A DNA stretch of 42,388 nt from Cycloclasticus sp. (GTDB lineage Bacteria > Pseudomonadota > Gammaproteobacteria > Methylococcales > Cycloclasticaceae). The stretch lies in contig NVUJ01000020.1 in the NCBI GenBank assembly GCA_002733135.1, forward strand, positions 1 through 42,388. Direction: 5' to 3'. This document shows positions 8,286 through 17,960 of the stretch, piece by piece. The translations under genes were made by a program, and so were the position numbers. How positions within the stretch are numbered: position 1 is the first letter of the stretch; each line of letters opens with the position of its first letter. The notes below the pieces were generated by a model, which was not told where the DNA came from, made no database searches, and saw only the letters and a list, made by a program, of their open reading frames with translations.

Positions 8286-9248
8286 ATGTTTAATGCAAAA
8301 ATAACGGGTACAGGTAGTTACTTACCTAAAAAAGTAGTCACCAATAAAGATTTCGAATCCATTTTAGATACAACGGATGAATGGATTTATGCGCGAACTG
8401 GTATTAGACAGCGACACGTCATTGATGAAACTGAATCAACGTCTAGTATGGCTGAAATTGCGGCTAATAATGCGTTGCAAGCAGCGGGTGTTGCCGCATC
8501 TGATATTGATCTAATTATTGTCGGCACTAGTTCCCCTGATAGAATTTTCCCCAGCACAGCTTGTATTTTACAAGACAAACTTGGTGCAGGTGATTGTGCT
8601 GCATTTGATGTGCAGGCGGCCTGCTCAGGCTTTATTTATGCGTTAGGCGTTGCTCATCAATTCATTAAAGCCGGCGGTGCAAAAAAAGCACTGGTTATTG
8701 GTGCCGAAGCTAATTCAAGAATCCTAGATTATACCGACCGCAGTACTTGCGTCATTTTTGGTGATGGTGCAGGCGCTGTAGTGGTAGAAGCGTCTGAAGA
8801 GCAAGGTATTCTCTCCACCCATCTTCACTCAGAGGGTAAACACAAAGATCTTCTCTATATTAATAACCCGATTAAAGATCAGAAGCAGGACGGCGATCAA
8901 GCCCATATGACGATGCATGGTAATGATGTGTATAAAGTGGCTGTCAAAACCTTAAGCCGCATCGTTGACGAAACGCTTGAAGCGAATAACATGCAAAAGT
9001 CAGATGTCGATTGGTTAATACCGCATCAAGCAAACATAAGAATTATTTCATCGGTTGCAAAAAAATTGGGTATGCCGATGGAGAAAGTGGTTCTTACTAT
9101 TGAAAGTCAAGGTAATACGTCGGCGGCATCTGTTCCGCTAGCACTGGACTTAGCCGTGAGAGATGGACGAATCAAAAAAGGCGATACCATTTTGATGGAA
9201 GCGTTTGGCGGTGGTTTTGTATGGGGTTCTGCATTGGTTAAAATGTAG
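8286..9248 (+). CDS. fabH: 3-oxoacyl-ACP synthase III (KAS III)
   Basis: The 320-residue enzyme starts fatty-acid synthesis by condensing acetyl-CoA with malonyl-ACP. The catalytic triad is C113 (AACSGF), H247 (IPHQAN) and N277 (GNTSAAS). Length and motifs are normal. It directly follows rpmF with a 65-bp gap. The plsX gene usually found at this point is absent. Confidence 0.96.
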   Translation: MFNAKITGTGSYLPKKVVTNKDFESILDTTDEWIYARTGIRQRHVIDETESTSSMAEIAANNALQAAGVAASDIDLIIVGTSSPDRIFPSTACILQDKLGAGDCAAFDVQAACSGFIYALGVAHQFIKAGGAKKALVIGAEANSRILDYTDRSTCVIFGDGAGAVVVEASEEQGILSTHLHSEGKHKDLLYINNPIKDQKQDGDQAHMTMHGNDVYKVAVKTLSRIVDETLEANNMQKSDVDWLIPHQANIRIISSVAKKLGMPMEKVVLTIESQGNTSAASVPLALDLAVRDGRIKKGDTILMEAFGGGFVWGSALVKM

Positions 9249-9280
9249 CCGTTATTTAAATCTAAAAAAACAATAAAATT

Positions 9281-10222
9281 ATGTTAACTAATAACATAGC
9301 AATCGTATTCCCAGGCCAAGGCTCACAAACCGTTGGTATGTTGGGTGATTTGTCTGAAACGTATGGCCAAATTAAAGAAACGTTCGATGAAGCGTCGGAT
9401 GCGCTTGGTAAGGATTTATGGGCGTTAGCTCAAAATGGGCCAGCTGAAGAGCTTAATAAAACCAGAAATACTCAGCCATTAGTGCTTACGGCTAGCGTTG
9501 CCATGTGGCGCGTATTGAACAGTCAGCTTGAATTACAACCTAGCTTTTTGGCGGGACATAGTTTGGGTGAATATACTGCGCTCGTTTGTGCTGAAAGTTT
9601 AAGTTTTGTAGAGGTGGTTAAATTAGTTGAGCAACGTGCTACGTTTATGCAACAAGCGGTGCCAGAAGGCAAAGGCGCAATGGCGGCAATCCTAGGGCTT
9701 GAAGTAGACGTTTTGATAGACATTTGTCATCAAGCTGCTGAAGGTGAGGTTGTATCTGCGGTGAATTTTAACGCGCCAGGGCAAGTGGTTATTGCGGGTA
9801 ATACAGCTGCGGTGAATCGTGCTATTGATTTGGCTAAAGAACAAGGCGCGAAAAGGGCGCTTCCCTTACCCGTAAGTGTACCTTCGCATTGCGCGTTGAT
9901 GATGCCAGCAGCAGACAACTTGATGAATGTAATGTCAGATATTACATTTTCTTCTCCCATTATTCCCGTGATTCACAATACCGATGTTGCAGAACATAGT
10001 GATGTAGTTGGTATCAAGCAAGCACTCGGTAAACAACTCTATACGCCAGTTAGATGGGTTGAGACGGTGGAATCACTTGTTAATAAGGATGTGACAACGT
10101 TGGTTGAGTGTGGTCCGGGTAAAGTATTGAGTGGTTTAAATAAACGAATTACTAAATCATTAGAATTGCACTCACTAGGCGATGAGCGTTCATTTAATAA
10201 AACAGTAGAGGCATTATCATGA
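9281..10222 (+). CDS. fabD: Malonyl-CoA:ACP transacylase
   Basis: The 313-residue enzyme loads malonate onto ACP. The nucleophile is S94 in GHSLGEY, the partner H203 is in VPSHCALM, and the oxyanion motif GQGSQ is at 12-16. It ends with a 4-bp overlap with fabG. No obvious Shine-Dalgarno precedes the ATG. Confidence 0.96.
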   Translation: MLTNNIAIVFPGQGSQTVGMLGDLSETYGQIKETFDEASDALGKDLWALAQNGPAEELNKTRNTQPLVLTASVAMWRVLNSQLELQPSFLAGHSLGEYTALVCAESLSFVEVVKLVEQRATFMQQAVPEGKGAMAAILGLEVDVLIDICHQAAEGEVVSAVNFNAPGQVVIAGNTAAVNRAIDLAKEQGAKRALPLPVSVPSHCALMMPAADNLMNVMSDITFSSPIIPVIHNTDVAEHSDVVGIKQALGKQLYTPVRWVETVESLVNKDVTTLVECGPGKVLSGLNKRITKSLELHSLGDERSFNKTVEALS

Positions 10223-10950
10223 GTGATAAAACAATTGCGTTAGTGACAGGTGCTAGCCGCGGTATTGGTAAGGCTATAGCACAACAATTGGTGGCGGACG
10301 GTTTTTATGTGATTGGAACCGCCACATCAGATAAAGGTGCATCAGCTATTTCAGACTATTTATCAAATTCTGGCGAAGGCATGACATTAAATGTGACAGA
10401 TGCGGAGTCTATTCAATCAGTTATTAAAGATATTGCTGGTTCTGTAGGCGCACCTACTGTATTGGTAAATAATGCCGGCATCACTAGAGATAACCTAATG
10501 TTGAGAATGAAGGACGATGAATGGGATGACATTATTTCAACTAATTTAAGTTCTATCTTTCGTGTTAGTAAAGCGTGCTTACGCGGCATGATGAAAAATA
10601 AAAAAGGACGTATCGTTAATATCGCATCTGTTGTTGGCGTGACAGGTAATGCGGGGCAAGCTAATTACGCAGCTGCTAAAGCGGGGGTTATTGGCTTTGG
10701 TAAATCGTTAGCCAAAGAAGTTGGCTCTAGAAACATTACCGTGAATACTGTTGCACCTGGGTTTATTGATACAGATATGACGAAAGCATTGTCAGAGGAT
10801 CAAAGAGCTGCTTTATTACAAGGTGTTCCACTAGGTCGTTTAGGTGATGCTGAAGAAATTGCGAATGCTGTTTCATTCCTGTGTTCGGATAAAGCAGCCT
10901 ATATTACCGGCGAAACATTGCACGTTAACGGCGGTATGTACATGTGCTAG
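10219..10950 (+). CDS. fabG: 3-oxoacyl-ACP reductase
   Basis: This is a 243-residue short-chain dehydrogenase that reduces 3-oxoacyl-ACP with NADPH. It has the nucleotide motif TGASRGIG (10-17), NNAG (84-87) and the catalytic S137, Y150 and K154 (YAAAK). The start ATG overlaps the fabD stop. A 193-bp gap follows, which contains the acpP promoter. Confidence 0.96.
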   Translation: MSDKTIALVTGASRGIGKAIAQQLVADGFYVIGTATSDKGASAISDYLSNSGEGMTLNVTDAESIQSVIKDIAGSVGAPTVLVNNAGITRDNLMLRMKDDEWDDIISTNLSSIFRVSKACLRGMMKNKKGRIVNIASVVGVTGNAGQANYAAAKAGVIGFGKSLAKEVGSRNITVNTVAPGFIDTDMTKALSEDQRAALLQGVPLGRLGDAEEIANAVSFLCSDKAAYITGETLHVNGGMYMC

Positions 10951-11061
10951 CTTCAACTAATTTAGTTTAAGTTAGCTCGGTAACCATTTGATTAAAATAA
11001 ATTAAATGGATTTAATTATTGATATTAAAGAGAGGGGGTTTGGTTTAAACGAATAGAAATG

Positions 11062-11090
11062 TTTAATCTTTACTAATTTATCAATATAAT
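11062..11090 (+). promoter_or_regulatory. Candidate acpP promoter
   Basis: A perfect TATAAT (11085-11090) lies 17 bp after TTTAAT (11062-11067), about 55 bp upstream of acpP. A dedicated promoter fits the very high ACP demand of the cell. Confidence 0.5.
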
Positions 11091-11143
11091 ACGGGTTCCA
11101 TAAGCTCTGCTTGTGGCCCATACAAAAATAGAGGATATTTAAA

Positions 11144-11380
11144 ATGAGTAATATTGAAGAACGCGTCAAAAAAATCGTTGCAGAACAACTTGGTGTTAAA
11201 GCGGAAGAAGTTACAAATGAAGCTTCATTCATCGACGACCTAGGTGCAGATTCATTAGATACTGTTGAATTAGTAATGGCTTTAGAAGAGGAGTTCGAAT
11301 GTGAAATCCCTGATGAGCAAGCGGAAGGCATCACAACCGTTCAACAAGCAATTGATTACGTTAATAATAACAAAGATTAA
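11144..11380 (+). CDS. acpP: Acyl carrier protein
   Basis: This is a 78-residue acidic four-helix carrier protein of fatty-acid synthesis. The phosphopantetheine site is S37 in [15 protein letters not shown] ribosome-binding site lies 8 bases before the ATG. It is flanked by its own promoter and a strong terminator, so it is likely to be expressed at a higher level than its neighbours. Confidence 0.98.
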   Translation: MSNIEERVKKIVAEQLGVKAEEVTNEASFIDDLGADSLDTVELVMALEEEFECEIPDEQAEGITTVQQAIDYVNNNKD

Positions 11381-11396
11381 ATCAATTTCTAATTTC

Positions 11397-11434
11397 CAAG
11401 CACGACTTCTTTGTAAGTCGTGCTTGTTTTATTT
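11397..11434 (+). terminator. Rho-independent terminator between acpP and fabF
   Basis: A perfect 12-bp stem, CAAGCACGACTT / AAGTCGTGCTTG (11397-11408 and 11415-11426), with a 6-nt loop is followed by TTTTATTT. It ends 14 bp before the fabF start and should stop most acpP transcripts, letting a fraction read through. Confidence 0.85.
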
Positions 11435-11447
11435 GTGAGAGTTAAAA

Positions 11448-12686
11448 GTGTCTAAACGTCGAGTAGTAGTTACAGGCTTAGGTTTGCTGTCTCCTTTGGG
11501 TGGCAATGTGGCTGAGTCTTGGGAAAATATTCTTAAAGGCCAAAGTGGTATCGGCTTAATCACTCGTTTTGATACGAGTGACTTTTCATCAAATTTTGGC
11601 GGTGCAGTCAAAAACTTTGATGTCAGTGATTACCTTTCGCCGAAAGACGCAAAAAAAATGGATCCTTTTATCCATTACGGCGTTGCAGCAGGCATGCAAG
11701 CTTTAGATGACTCTGGTATCGAGGTAACCGATGAAAACGCTGAGCGTATTGGTGTGGCCATTGGCGCAGGTATCGGTGGAATCTCTGGTATTGAGAAAGG
11801 CTATGATTCGTATAAAAAAGGCGGCCCTAGAAAAATTTCTCCTTTTTTTGTACCGTCTAATATTATTAATATGATTTCTGGAAACCTATCGATTTTGAGA
11901 GGCTTGAAAGGTCCTAATTTTGCTATTGTGACTGCATGTACAACGGGTGCTCACAACATTGGTGATGCAGCGCGTATTATTCAGTACGGTGATGCAGACG
12001 TGATGGTAGCCGGTGGTGCAGAGATGGCAACATCTATCACATCTTACGGTGGTTTCGCTGCGGCTAGAGCCTTGTCTCGGCGTAATAATTCACCTGAAAC
12101 AGCTAGCCGTCCTTGGGATAAAGACAGAGATGGGTTTGTACTCAGTGATGGCGCAGGTGTCGTTGTTCTTGAAGAGTATGAGCACGCAAAAAATCGTGGC
12201 GCTACTATTTATGCTGAATTAGCTGGGTATGGAATGAGTTCAGATGCGTTTCATATGACAATGCCCGTACAAAATGGTGATGGCGCATACCGCTGCATGA
12301 AAAATGCACTCAATGATGCGTCGTTGAACCCAGATCAAATTAGTTATATTAATGCGCATGGTACATCTACACCTGCTGGTGATGTTGCTGAAACACAAGC
12401 AGCTAAAAAACTGTTAGGCGATAAAGCATACAAAGTTCCTATGAGCTCTACTAAATCAATGACCGGTCATATGCTGGGCGCAGCCGGTGGTGCAGAAGCA
12501 GTTTTTTCTGTGCTGGCTATTCGTGATCAAGTTGCACCTGCAACAATTAATCAATTCACCGCTGATCCAGATTGTGATTTAGATTATGTACCGAATGAAG
12601 CACGACAAATGGATATGGATGTTGTCGTATCAAATTCTTTTGGATTTGGTGGCACCAACGGTACGCTTGTATTTAAACGCATTTAA
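11448..12686 (+). CDS. fabF: 3-oxoacyl-ACP synthase II (KAS II)
   Basis: The 412-residue elongating condensing enzyme carries catalytic C164 (TACTTGAHN), H304 (INAHGTST) and H341 ([10 protein letters not shown]). It starts with GTG at 11448 after a GAGAG ribosome-binding site. Because of the strong terminator just upstream, it depends on read-through. Confidence 0.96.
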   Translation: MSKRRVVVTGLGLLSPLGGNVAESWENILKGQSGIGLITRFDTSDFSSNFGGAVKNFDVSDYLSPKDAKKMDPFIHYGVAAGMQALDDSGIEVTDENAERIGVAIGAGIGGISGIEKGYDSYKKGGPRKISPFFVPSNIINMISGNLSILRGLKGPNFAIVTACTTGAHNIGDAARIIQYGDADVMVAGGAEMATSITSYGGFAAARALSRRNNSPETASRPWDKDRDGFVLSDGAGVVVLEEYEHAKNRGATIYAELAGYGMSSDAFHMTMPVQNGDGAYRCMKNALNDASLNPDQISYINAHGTSTPAGDVAETQAAKKLLGDKAYKVPMSSTKSMTGHMLGAAGGAEAVFSVLAIRDQVAPATINQFTADPDCDLDYVPNEARQMDMDVVVSNSFGFGGTNGTLVFKRI

Positions 12687-12701
12687 GTGACCTGATTCCG
12701 G

Positions 12702-14063
12702 GTGACACTGGCTCTAGAAGATTGTGGGGACTATACAAGGGTTGCAATCCCTTTTGAAACAGATTTACTGAACTGTCATTCGTTTAATCCGCAACGTTAT
12801 CCCTTTTTATTAGAGAGCTCTCTTGTAAATAATTCCCACAATGGGTTTGATATATTGTTTGCTTTCCCTGGCGATACAATTGAAACTTTCGATATAGCGG
12901 ATAAGAATTTTTTTTCACGATTTGATAATGCTTTTAGCATTACCAATACCTCTAGCGACATTAAATCGCCCCGTTGCATTCCATTTACAGGCGGTTGGTT
13001 TGTTTTTTTAAGTTACGAACTTGTCGGCGCTATTGAAAATAAACTTGCCCACATTCACTCAGACGAAAACTTCCCTGTAGCCTGCGCTACCCGAATTCCA
13101 GTAGCGATTGTTAAAAGTCACCAGAAGCGATGTTGTTGGATTGTTTGCGAGAAAGGCCAAGAATCATTGTTAAAAGACGTGTGGAATGACCTTCAGAAAA
13201 TGCCGAATAAACAGGCTGAAAACGAACCTAAGGTGTTAATAAATGAAGATGTTTCGGACGTTTTTATTTCCGGTGTAGCTAAGATCAAGTCATATCTGAA
13301 AGAGGGCGACACCTTGCAGGTAAACCTTTCTAGGGAGTGGAAAGGTTGTGTTCAGGGTCGTACGAGTTATGTGGATGTTTATCGCTCTTTACAGCGACAT
13401 AACCCGGCACCTTTCGCAGGTTTAGCAACATTTAGAAATAGCGTTATTTGTTCATCGTCACCGGAGCGTTTGGTGAGCTGTACAGATAACGTCGTTCAAA
13501 TGAGGCCTATTGCTGGTACGCGTCCTAGGCATAAAGATGCTGATGTTGATCAGGCGTTGGCCGAAGAGCTGCTAAAAAATAGTAAAGAAAATGCAGAGCA
13601 CGTCATGTTAATTGACCTAATTCGCAATGATTTAGGTCGGATTTGTGAAACGGGTACGGTTGGTGTTGATGAGAAAATGGTCTTAGAGTCTTATGCAGCG
13701 GTTCATCATATTGTTTCTAATGTCAGTGGGAAATTAGTGCCTCAAATGACGCCGTCGGATATTATTAAAGCGGTATTCCCAGGTGGGACAATTACGGGGT
13801 GTCCTAAGGTTCGCTGTATGGAAATAATCTATGAATTAGAATCTGGCCCCAGAGGCGCTTATACAGGCTCTATGGGGTATGTTAATAATAATGGAGACAT
13901 GGACCTGAATATATTGATAAGAACGGTTGTCATGAACGATGACCATCTCAATTTTAGAACCGGTGCAGGTATTGTCTCCGACTCAATTGCTGACAATGAA
14001 TTACAAGAAACGCGACATAAGGCTAAGGCTTTATTAAATGCCTTGAATAACAATGAACGCTAG
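12702..14063 (+). CDS. pabB: Aminodeoxychorismate synthase component I
   Basis: The 453-residue chorismate-binding enzyme makes 4-amino-4-deoxychorismate for folate. The conserved blocks PIAGTRPR and FPGGTITGCPKVRCME are present. The order with pabC directly downstream (11-bp overlap) supports PabB over anthranilate synthase TrpE. It begins with GTG 15 bp after fabF. In E. coli this gene is elsewhere, so the fabF-pabB-pabC order is a local variation. Confidence 0.9.
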   Translation: MTLALEDCGDYTRVAIPFETDLLNCHSFNPQRYPFLLESSLVNNSHNGFDILFAFPGDTIETFDIADKNFFSRFDNAFSITNTSSDIKSPRCIPFTGGWFVFLSYELVGAIENKLAHIHSDENFPVACATRIPVAIVKSHQKRCCWIVCEKGQESLLKDVWNDLQKMPNKQAENEPKVLINEDVSDVFISGVAKIKSYLKEGDTLQVNLSREWKGCVQGRTSYVDVYRSLQRHNPAPFAGLATFRNSVICSSSPERLVSCTDNVVQMRPIAGTRPRHKDADVDQALAEELLKNSKENAEHVMLIDLIRNDLGRICETGTVGVDEKMVLESYAAVHHIVSNVSGKLVPQMTPSDIIKAVFPGGTITGCPKVRCMEIIYELESGPRGAYTGSMGYVNNNGDMDLNILIRTVVMNDDHLNFRTGAGIVSDSIADNELQETRHKAKALLNALNNNER

Positions 14064-14910
14064 TATGCTCATTAACGGAAAGTCTGCAACATTATTAAGC
14101 CCATTGGATAGAGGGTTTCAGTATGGGGATGGTTTATTTGAAACAATATTAATTGAGTCTGCTTGCCCTATTTTTCTTGTTGAACATTTAGCTCGGTTAG
14201 AAAAAGGTTGCGAAGTGCTCAACATTCCAATGCCCGATGCTACGCTAATCACAGACGAATTGTATCGAGTGATTGCTAATGAGCCATCTGGTGTTGCTAA
14301 AATAATACTGACTCGAGGTATTGGAACAAGGGGGTTTTTGCCGCCTTCGTCGCCTGAGGTAACACGCGTGGTGAGTTTCAATAGTAGTGAAACACCGTTA
14401 CCTCAAAAATTGTCGTCGATAGAGTTAACTACCTGTGACATCAACTTGAGCCGGCAGCCTCTTTTGGCCGGTATAAAACACTTAAATCAATTGGAACGTG
14501 TTTTAGCTCGAAGTTCAATGGCAGAAATAGACCGTATAGAAGGCTTGATGCTGGATACCGAAGACAATGTTATTGAAGGCATTATGAGTAATCTATTTAT
14601 TGCTAAAAATGGTATTTTAAAAACACCTGCACTCAAGTATTGTGGTGTATCGGGCGTCATCCGAAATTTTTTAATGACTAAGGCGAAGTTGGGTAATATT
14701 GAGTGCCTTGAAACCGAGCTGTCACTTGAGGACATACGATCAGCTGATGAAGTTTTTATGACAAATAGTTTGATGCCAGTGCGCGTAGTTAAGCATTTTA
14801 ATGACGAGGGAAATATGTTCAATAAAGAACAAATTCGTTATTCTACATGGGCGCTAGATAGCGTTATTGTAGAAACTAAACACCAAATTAATACTATCCA
14901 ATTTCCCTAA
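14053..14910 (+). CDS. pabC: 4-amino-4-deoxychorismate lyase
   Basis: This is a 285-residue class IV PLP enzyme that splits aminodeoxychorismate into p-aminobenzoate and pyruvate. The PLP lysine is K142 in GIKHLNQLERVL, a segment characteristic of the lyase. RGFQYGDGLFET (20-31) is the family N-terminal block. It overlaps pabB by 11 bp and is followed by mltG after 4 bp. Confidence 0.94.
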   Translation: MNASMLINGKSATLLSPLDRGFQYGDGLFETILIESACPIFLVEHLARLEKGCEVLNIPMPDATLITDELYRVIANEPSGVAKIILTRGIGTRGFLPPSSPEVTRVVSFNSSETPLPQKLSSIELTTCDINLSRQPLLAGIKHLNQLERVLARSSMAEIDRIEGLMLDTEDNVIEGIMSNLFIAKNGILKTPALKYCGVSGVIRNFLMTKAKLGNIECLETELSLEDIRSADEVFMTNSLMPVRVVKHFNDEGNMFNKEQIRYSTWALDSVIVETKHQINTIQFP

Positions 14911-14914
14911 CCGT

Positions 14915-15916
14915 ATGAAGAAAGCTCTTCTTTTAGTGATTATTATTGCCAGTCTAGCGGTTGCTGGTTTGTGGTTGCAGTATGACGATTCGATTAATCG
15001 TTCACACATTACAGAATCAATGGGTTCAGTTGTGGTTACTATTAAAAAAGGTCAGCATCTGAACCAAATTAGTTTAACGTTGGAACAACAAGGCGTTGTT
15101 GTAAACCCTTGGTTTAAATGGCTAGTAAGGATTGAAGGGGCAGCCAGTAAAATTCAGGCGGGCGAATATCAATTTTCACCAGGCTTAACACCGAAGGAAG
15201 TATTAGCTTTTCTGATTAAGGGGCAAGTCAATCAGTACGCTATTTCTATTATTGAGGGCCAAAGCTTTAAAGAATTACTAACGTCTATTCAGCGTAACTC
15301 AGCCATTAAAAGCACATTGCCTAGTCAGACGAATATGCTAACGTATATTAAATTATTGGGTATCGATGAGACGCATTTGGAAGGCACCTTGTTGCCAGAG
15401 ACTTACTTTTTTATCAAAGGGACTAGTGATGTTGATATCATCAAAAGAGCGCACCAAGCGATGCAGGTGTTTATTAGAGATGAGTGGCCCAAACGGAATA
15501 AAAAGGACGTTATAAAATCCCAATACGATGCCTTAATACTGGCATCAATCGTGGAAAAAGAAACAGCTGTTGGCTCTGAGCGGCCCCGTATAGCTGGTTT
15601 GTTCTTACGTCGGTTAGAAATAGGTATGAAGTTACAAACAGACCCAACAGTGATATACGGTATGGGCGATAATTATAAAGGTGATATTAGGTTTAGAGAT
15701 CTGCGTAAAGATACGCCCTATAATACGTATACGCGCTATGGTTTACCGCCAACGCCCATTGCAATGCCTGGTAAAGCATCTATTTTAGCGGTATTGCACC
15801 CTGAGAAAACACAGAGTTTATATTTTGTGTCAAAGGGCAATGGCACGCATATTTTTTCTAATACGCTTAAACAGCATAATGCCGCGGTGGATAAGTATCA
15901 ACGGAATAAAAAATAA
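14915..15916 (+). CDS. mltG: Endolytic murein transglycosylase MltG
   Basis: This 333-residue inner-membrane protein has one N-terminal helix (about 3-21), a LysM-like module and the YceG catalytic domain. The predicted catalytic glutamate is E214 in SIVEKETAVGSE, and LQTDPTVIYG follows. It is thought to cut nascent glycan strands and release them from synthesis. Its stop overlaps the tmk start by one base (TAATG). Confidence 0.94.
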   Translation: MKKALLLVIIIASLAVAGLWLQYDDSINRSHITESMGSVVVTIKKGQHLNQISLTLEQQGVVVNPWFKWLVRIEGAASKIQAGEYQFSPGLTPKEVLAFLIKGQVNQYAISIIEGQSFKELLTSIQRNSAIKSTLPSQTNMLTYIKLLGIDETHLEGTLLPETYFFIKGTSDVDIIKRAHQAMQVFIRDEWPKRNKKDVIKSQYDALILASIVEKETAVGSERPRIAGLFLRRLEIGMKLQTDPTVIYGMGDNYKGDIRFRDLRKDTPYNTYTRYGLPPTPIAMPGKASILAVLHPEKTQSLYFVSKGNGTHIFSNTLKQHNAAVDKYQRNKK

Positions 15917-16545
15917 TGGTTACAGGTAAATTTATAACGCTTGAAGGCGTTGAAGGTGTTGGTAAAACAACTAATTTAAACTTTATAGCAGAATATCTGG
16001 AGAAAGCAGGTAAGTCGGTTGTGATAACTAGAGAACCTGGTGGGACTGAGATTGCTGAGAAGATTAGGGCGTTACTCTTAGATCATAATGAAGAAAAGTT
16101 ATGTAATGAAGCAGAGCTACTATTAATGTTTGCGGCGCGGGCCCAACATGTTGAAAATGTCATTAAACCCGCGCTTGAGAAAGGTAGTTGGGTGCTATGT
16201 GATCGCTTTACTGATGCGACATATGCTTATCAGGGTGGTGGGCGTGACTTTAATATGAATGATATTAAGTGGATAGAGAACTTTGTCCAAAAGGGACTGG
16301 CTCCGGATAAAACAATACTGCTCGATTTGTCCGTTGAAGTTGGTTTGCAACGTGCTGCGAGTCGAAGTGAACCCGACCGTTTTGAGTCTGAGAAACAAGC
16401 CTTTTTTGAGAAGGTTCGGGGTGTTTATTTGGATAGAGCAAAAGTCGAACCTCAACGGTTTCATATTGTTGATGCATCCAAAACGGTGGAACAAGTACAA
16501 CAAAATATAGCGAGTTTTTTAGGTCAACTATTAATTAATGAATAA
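15916..16545 (+). CDS. tmk: Thymidylate kinase
   Basis: The 209-residue kinase phosphorylates dTMP to dTDP. It has the P-loop GVEGVGKT (11-18), the DR motif at D96-R97 (CDRFTDATYAYQGGGR) and a short lid. It overlaps mltG by 1 bp and holB by 8 bp. Confidence 0.96.
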   Translation: MVTGKFITLEGVEGVGKTTNLNFIAEYLEKAGKSVVITREPGGTEIAEKIRALLLDHNEEKLCNEAELLLMFAARAQHVENVIKPALEKGSWVLCDRFTDATYAYQGGGRDFNMNDIKWIENFVQKGLAPDKTILLDLSVEVGLQRAASRSEPDRFESEKQAFFEKVRGVYLDRAKVEPQRFHIVDASKTVEQVQQNIASFLGQLLINE

Positions 16546-17527
16546 TCAAACAACAACAGTTTACCCTTGGCTCCAAAAAAGCTGGAATCAACTGCGACGT
16601 TATCAACAACAAAATAGGTTACCTTCAGCCATTATGTTGGTCGGTGCAAAAGGCCTTGGTTTAAGTGAATTCGCCAAAATATTTGCCCATAGTGTATTTT
16701 GTTTAAATAAAAATAATGACGGCATGGCTTGCGGTTCTTGCTCTTCTTGTTTATTAGTTCAAGCCGGCAATTATCCTGATCTCTTTCACGTACAACCGGA
16801 AGAGGATAAAAAAAGTATTTCGATAGATGCGATTAGGAAGCTTAGTGCGTCGTTGGCTTTAAATAATCAATTTACAACACCACGAATAGTCATCATTGAT
16901 TCGGCTGACGTTATGCTACACCAGGCATCGAATAGCTTATTAAAAACATTGGAGGAACCGAGTGAAAATACGAGTTTAATACTTATCGCTCATAAGCTAT
17001 CGCGTGTCCCAATGACCATACGCAGTCGTTGCCAGATACTATCCATCAAAGATATTAATAGCCAACAAACGTCTTCATGGCTTAAAGCGGCTGGCTGTGT
17101 GGAGGCGGAAGAGTACCTTGATTTAGCTGGAGAGCTACCACTTCTTGCGCTGGATATGTGGCAGATGGAGGCGTTAGAGAAAAGAAATGCCTTACGTAAG
17201 GATTTTGTTAATTTATTGGATGGTAAATTAGACCCTTTATTTTTTGCCAATCAATGTAAAAGCCTACAAGAATTCCCTGTTTTAAAATGGATGGCGTCTT
17301 GGTTATCCGATGTAGTAAAGTGTTTGCACGAAGCAAATAATATTCAATCATTGGTTCCGAATATTGATGACGGCTTGAAAGTTGTAACAAAAAAGCTACA
17401 CTTAAAGCAAATTACTGATTTATTAGCTCGGTTAGCGACAGTAACTGATATAGAATCGAGCCAAATAAATCAATTGTTAATGTTAGAAGAGTTTTCGATA
17501 CATTGTTATTCGTTAACTACAAAATAA
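16538..17527 (+). CDS. holB: DNA polymerase III delta' subunit
   Basis: The 329-residue clamp-loader subunit has zinc-binding cysteines C55, C65, C68 and C71 (CGSCSSC), the sensor block SNSLLKTLEEP and the SRC motif in IRSRCQI. The Walker A region is degenerate (VGAKGLGLS), as expected for the non-hydrolysing delta' subunit. The gene sits in the usual tmk-holB-pilZ-tatD order. Confidence 0.94.
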   Translation: MNNQTTTVYPWLQKSWNQLRRYQQQNRLPSAIMLVGAKGLGLSEFAKIFAHSVFCLNKNNDGMACGSCSSCLLVQAGNYPDLFHVQPEEDKKSISIDAIRKLSASLALNNQFTTPRIVIIDSADVMLHQASNSLLKTLEEPSENTSLILIAHKLSRVPMTIRSRCQILSIKDINSQQTSSWLKAAGCVEAEEYLDLAGELPLLALDMWQMEALEKRNALRKDFVNLLDGKLDPLFFANQCKSLQEFPVLKWMASWLSDVVKCLHEANNIQSLVPNIDDGLKVVTKKLHLKQITDLLARLATVTDIESSQINQLLMLEEFSIHCYSLTTK

Positions 17528-17540
17528 AGGTGTTTAAAAG

Positions 17541-17897
17541 ATGAGTTCTAGTGGAAGTGATACTCGGCAGGGAATTTTATCCTTAACAATTAAGGATAAA
17601 AAAGCGTTGTATGCGGCATATATGGATTACGTTACGGGTGGTGGTTTATTTATTTCAACAAATAAAAAGTATACGCTAGGTGATGAGGTCTTTATGTTAC
17701 TGAATTTAATGGGTGAGAGTGAACGAATACCCGTTGCAGGTAAAATTATTTGGATTACACCCATTGGCTCTGAAGGTTCTAGATCTACAGGTGTTGGCGT
17801 ACAATTTAGTGAACAAGATGGTGGTGTTGCACGTGCAAAAATTGAAAACTATTTGGCGGGTACAGCAGCTTCTGGGAAACCAACGCATACGATGTAG
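17541..17897 (+). CDS. pilZ: PilZ-domain protein, type IV pilus PilZ
   Basis: The 118-residue protein is a single PilZ domain. As in the founding PilZ of Pseudomonas, there is no RxxxR cyclic-di-GMP motif near the N-terminus, so it probably does not bind that messenger. PilZ is required for type IV pilus assembly through PilB/FimX-type partners, none of which are in the window. It is followed by a clear terminator. Confidence 0.88.
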   Translation: MSSSGSDTRQGILSLTIKDKKALYAAYMDYVTGGGLFISTNKKYTLGDEVFMLLNLMGESERIPVAGKIIWITPIGSEGSRSTGVGVQFSEQDGGVARAKIENYLAGTAASGKPTHTM

Positions 17898-17919
17898 GTT
17901 GGATTCACATTCAAAAAAT

Positions 17920-17946
17920 AGCGGCCCACGTGGCCGCTTTTTATTT
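17920..17946 (+). terminator. Rho-independent terminator after pilZ
   Basis: A 7-bp GC-rich stem AGCGGCC/GGCCGCT (17920-17926 and 17932-17938) with loop CACGT is followed by TTTTATTTT. It closes the acpP/fabF-to-pilZ transcript 23 bp after the stop codon and lies just before tatD. Confidence 0.85.
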
Positions 17947-17960
17947 TACGGATAATCATT

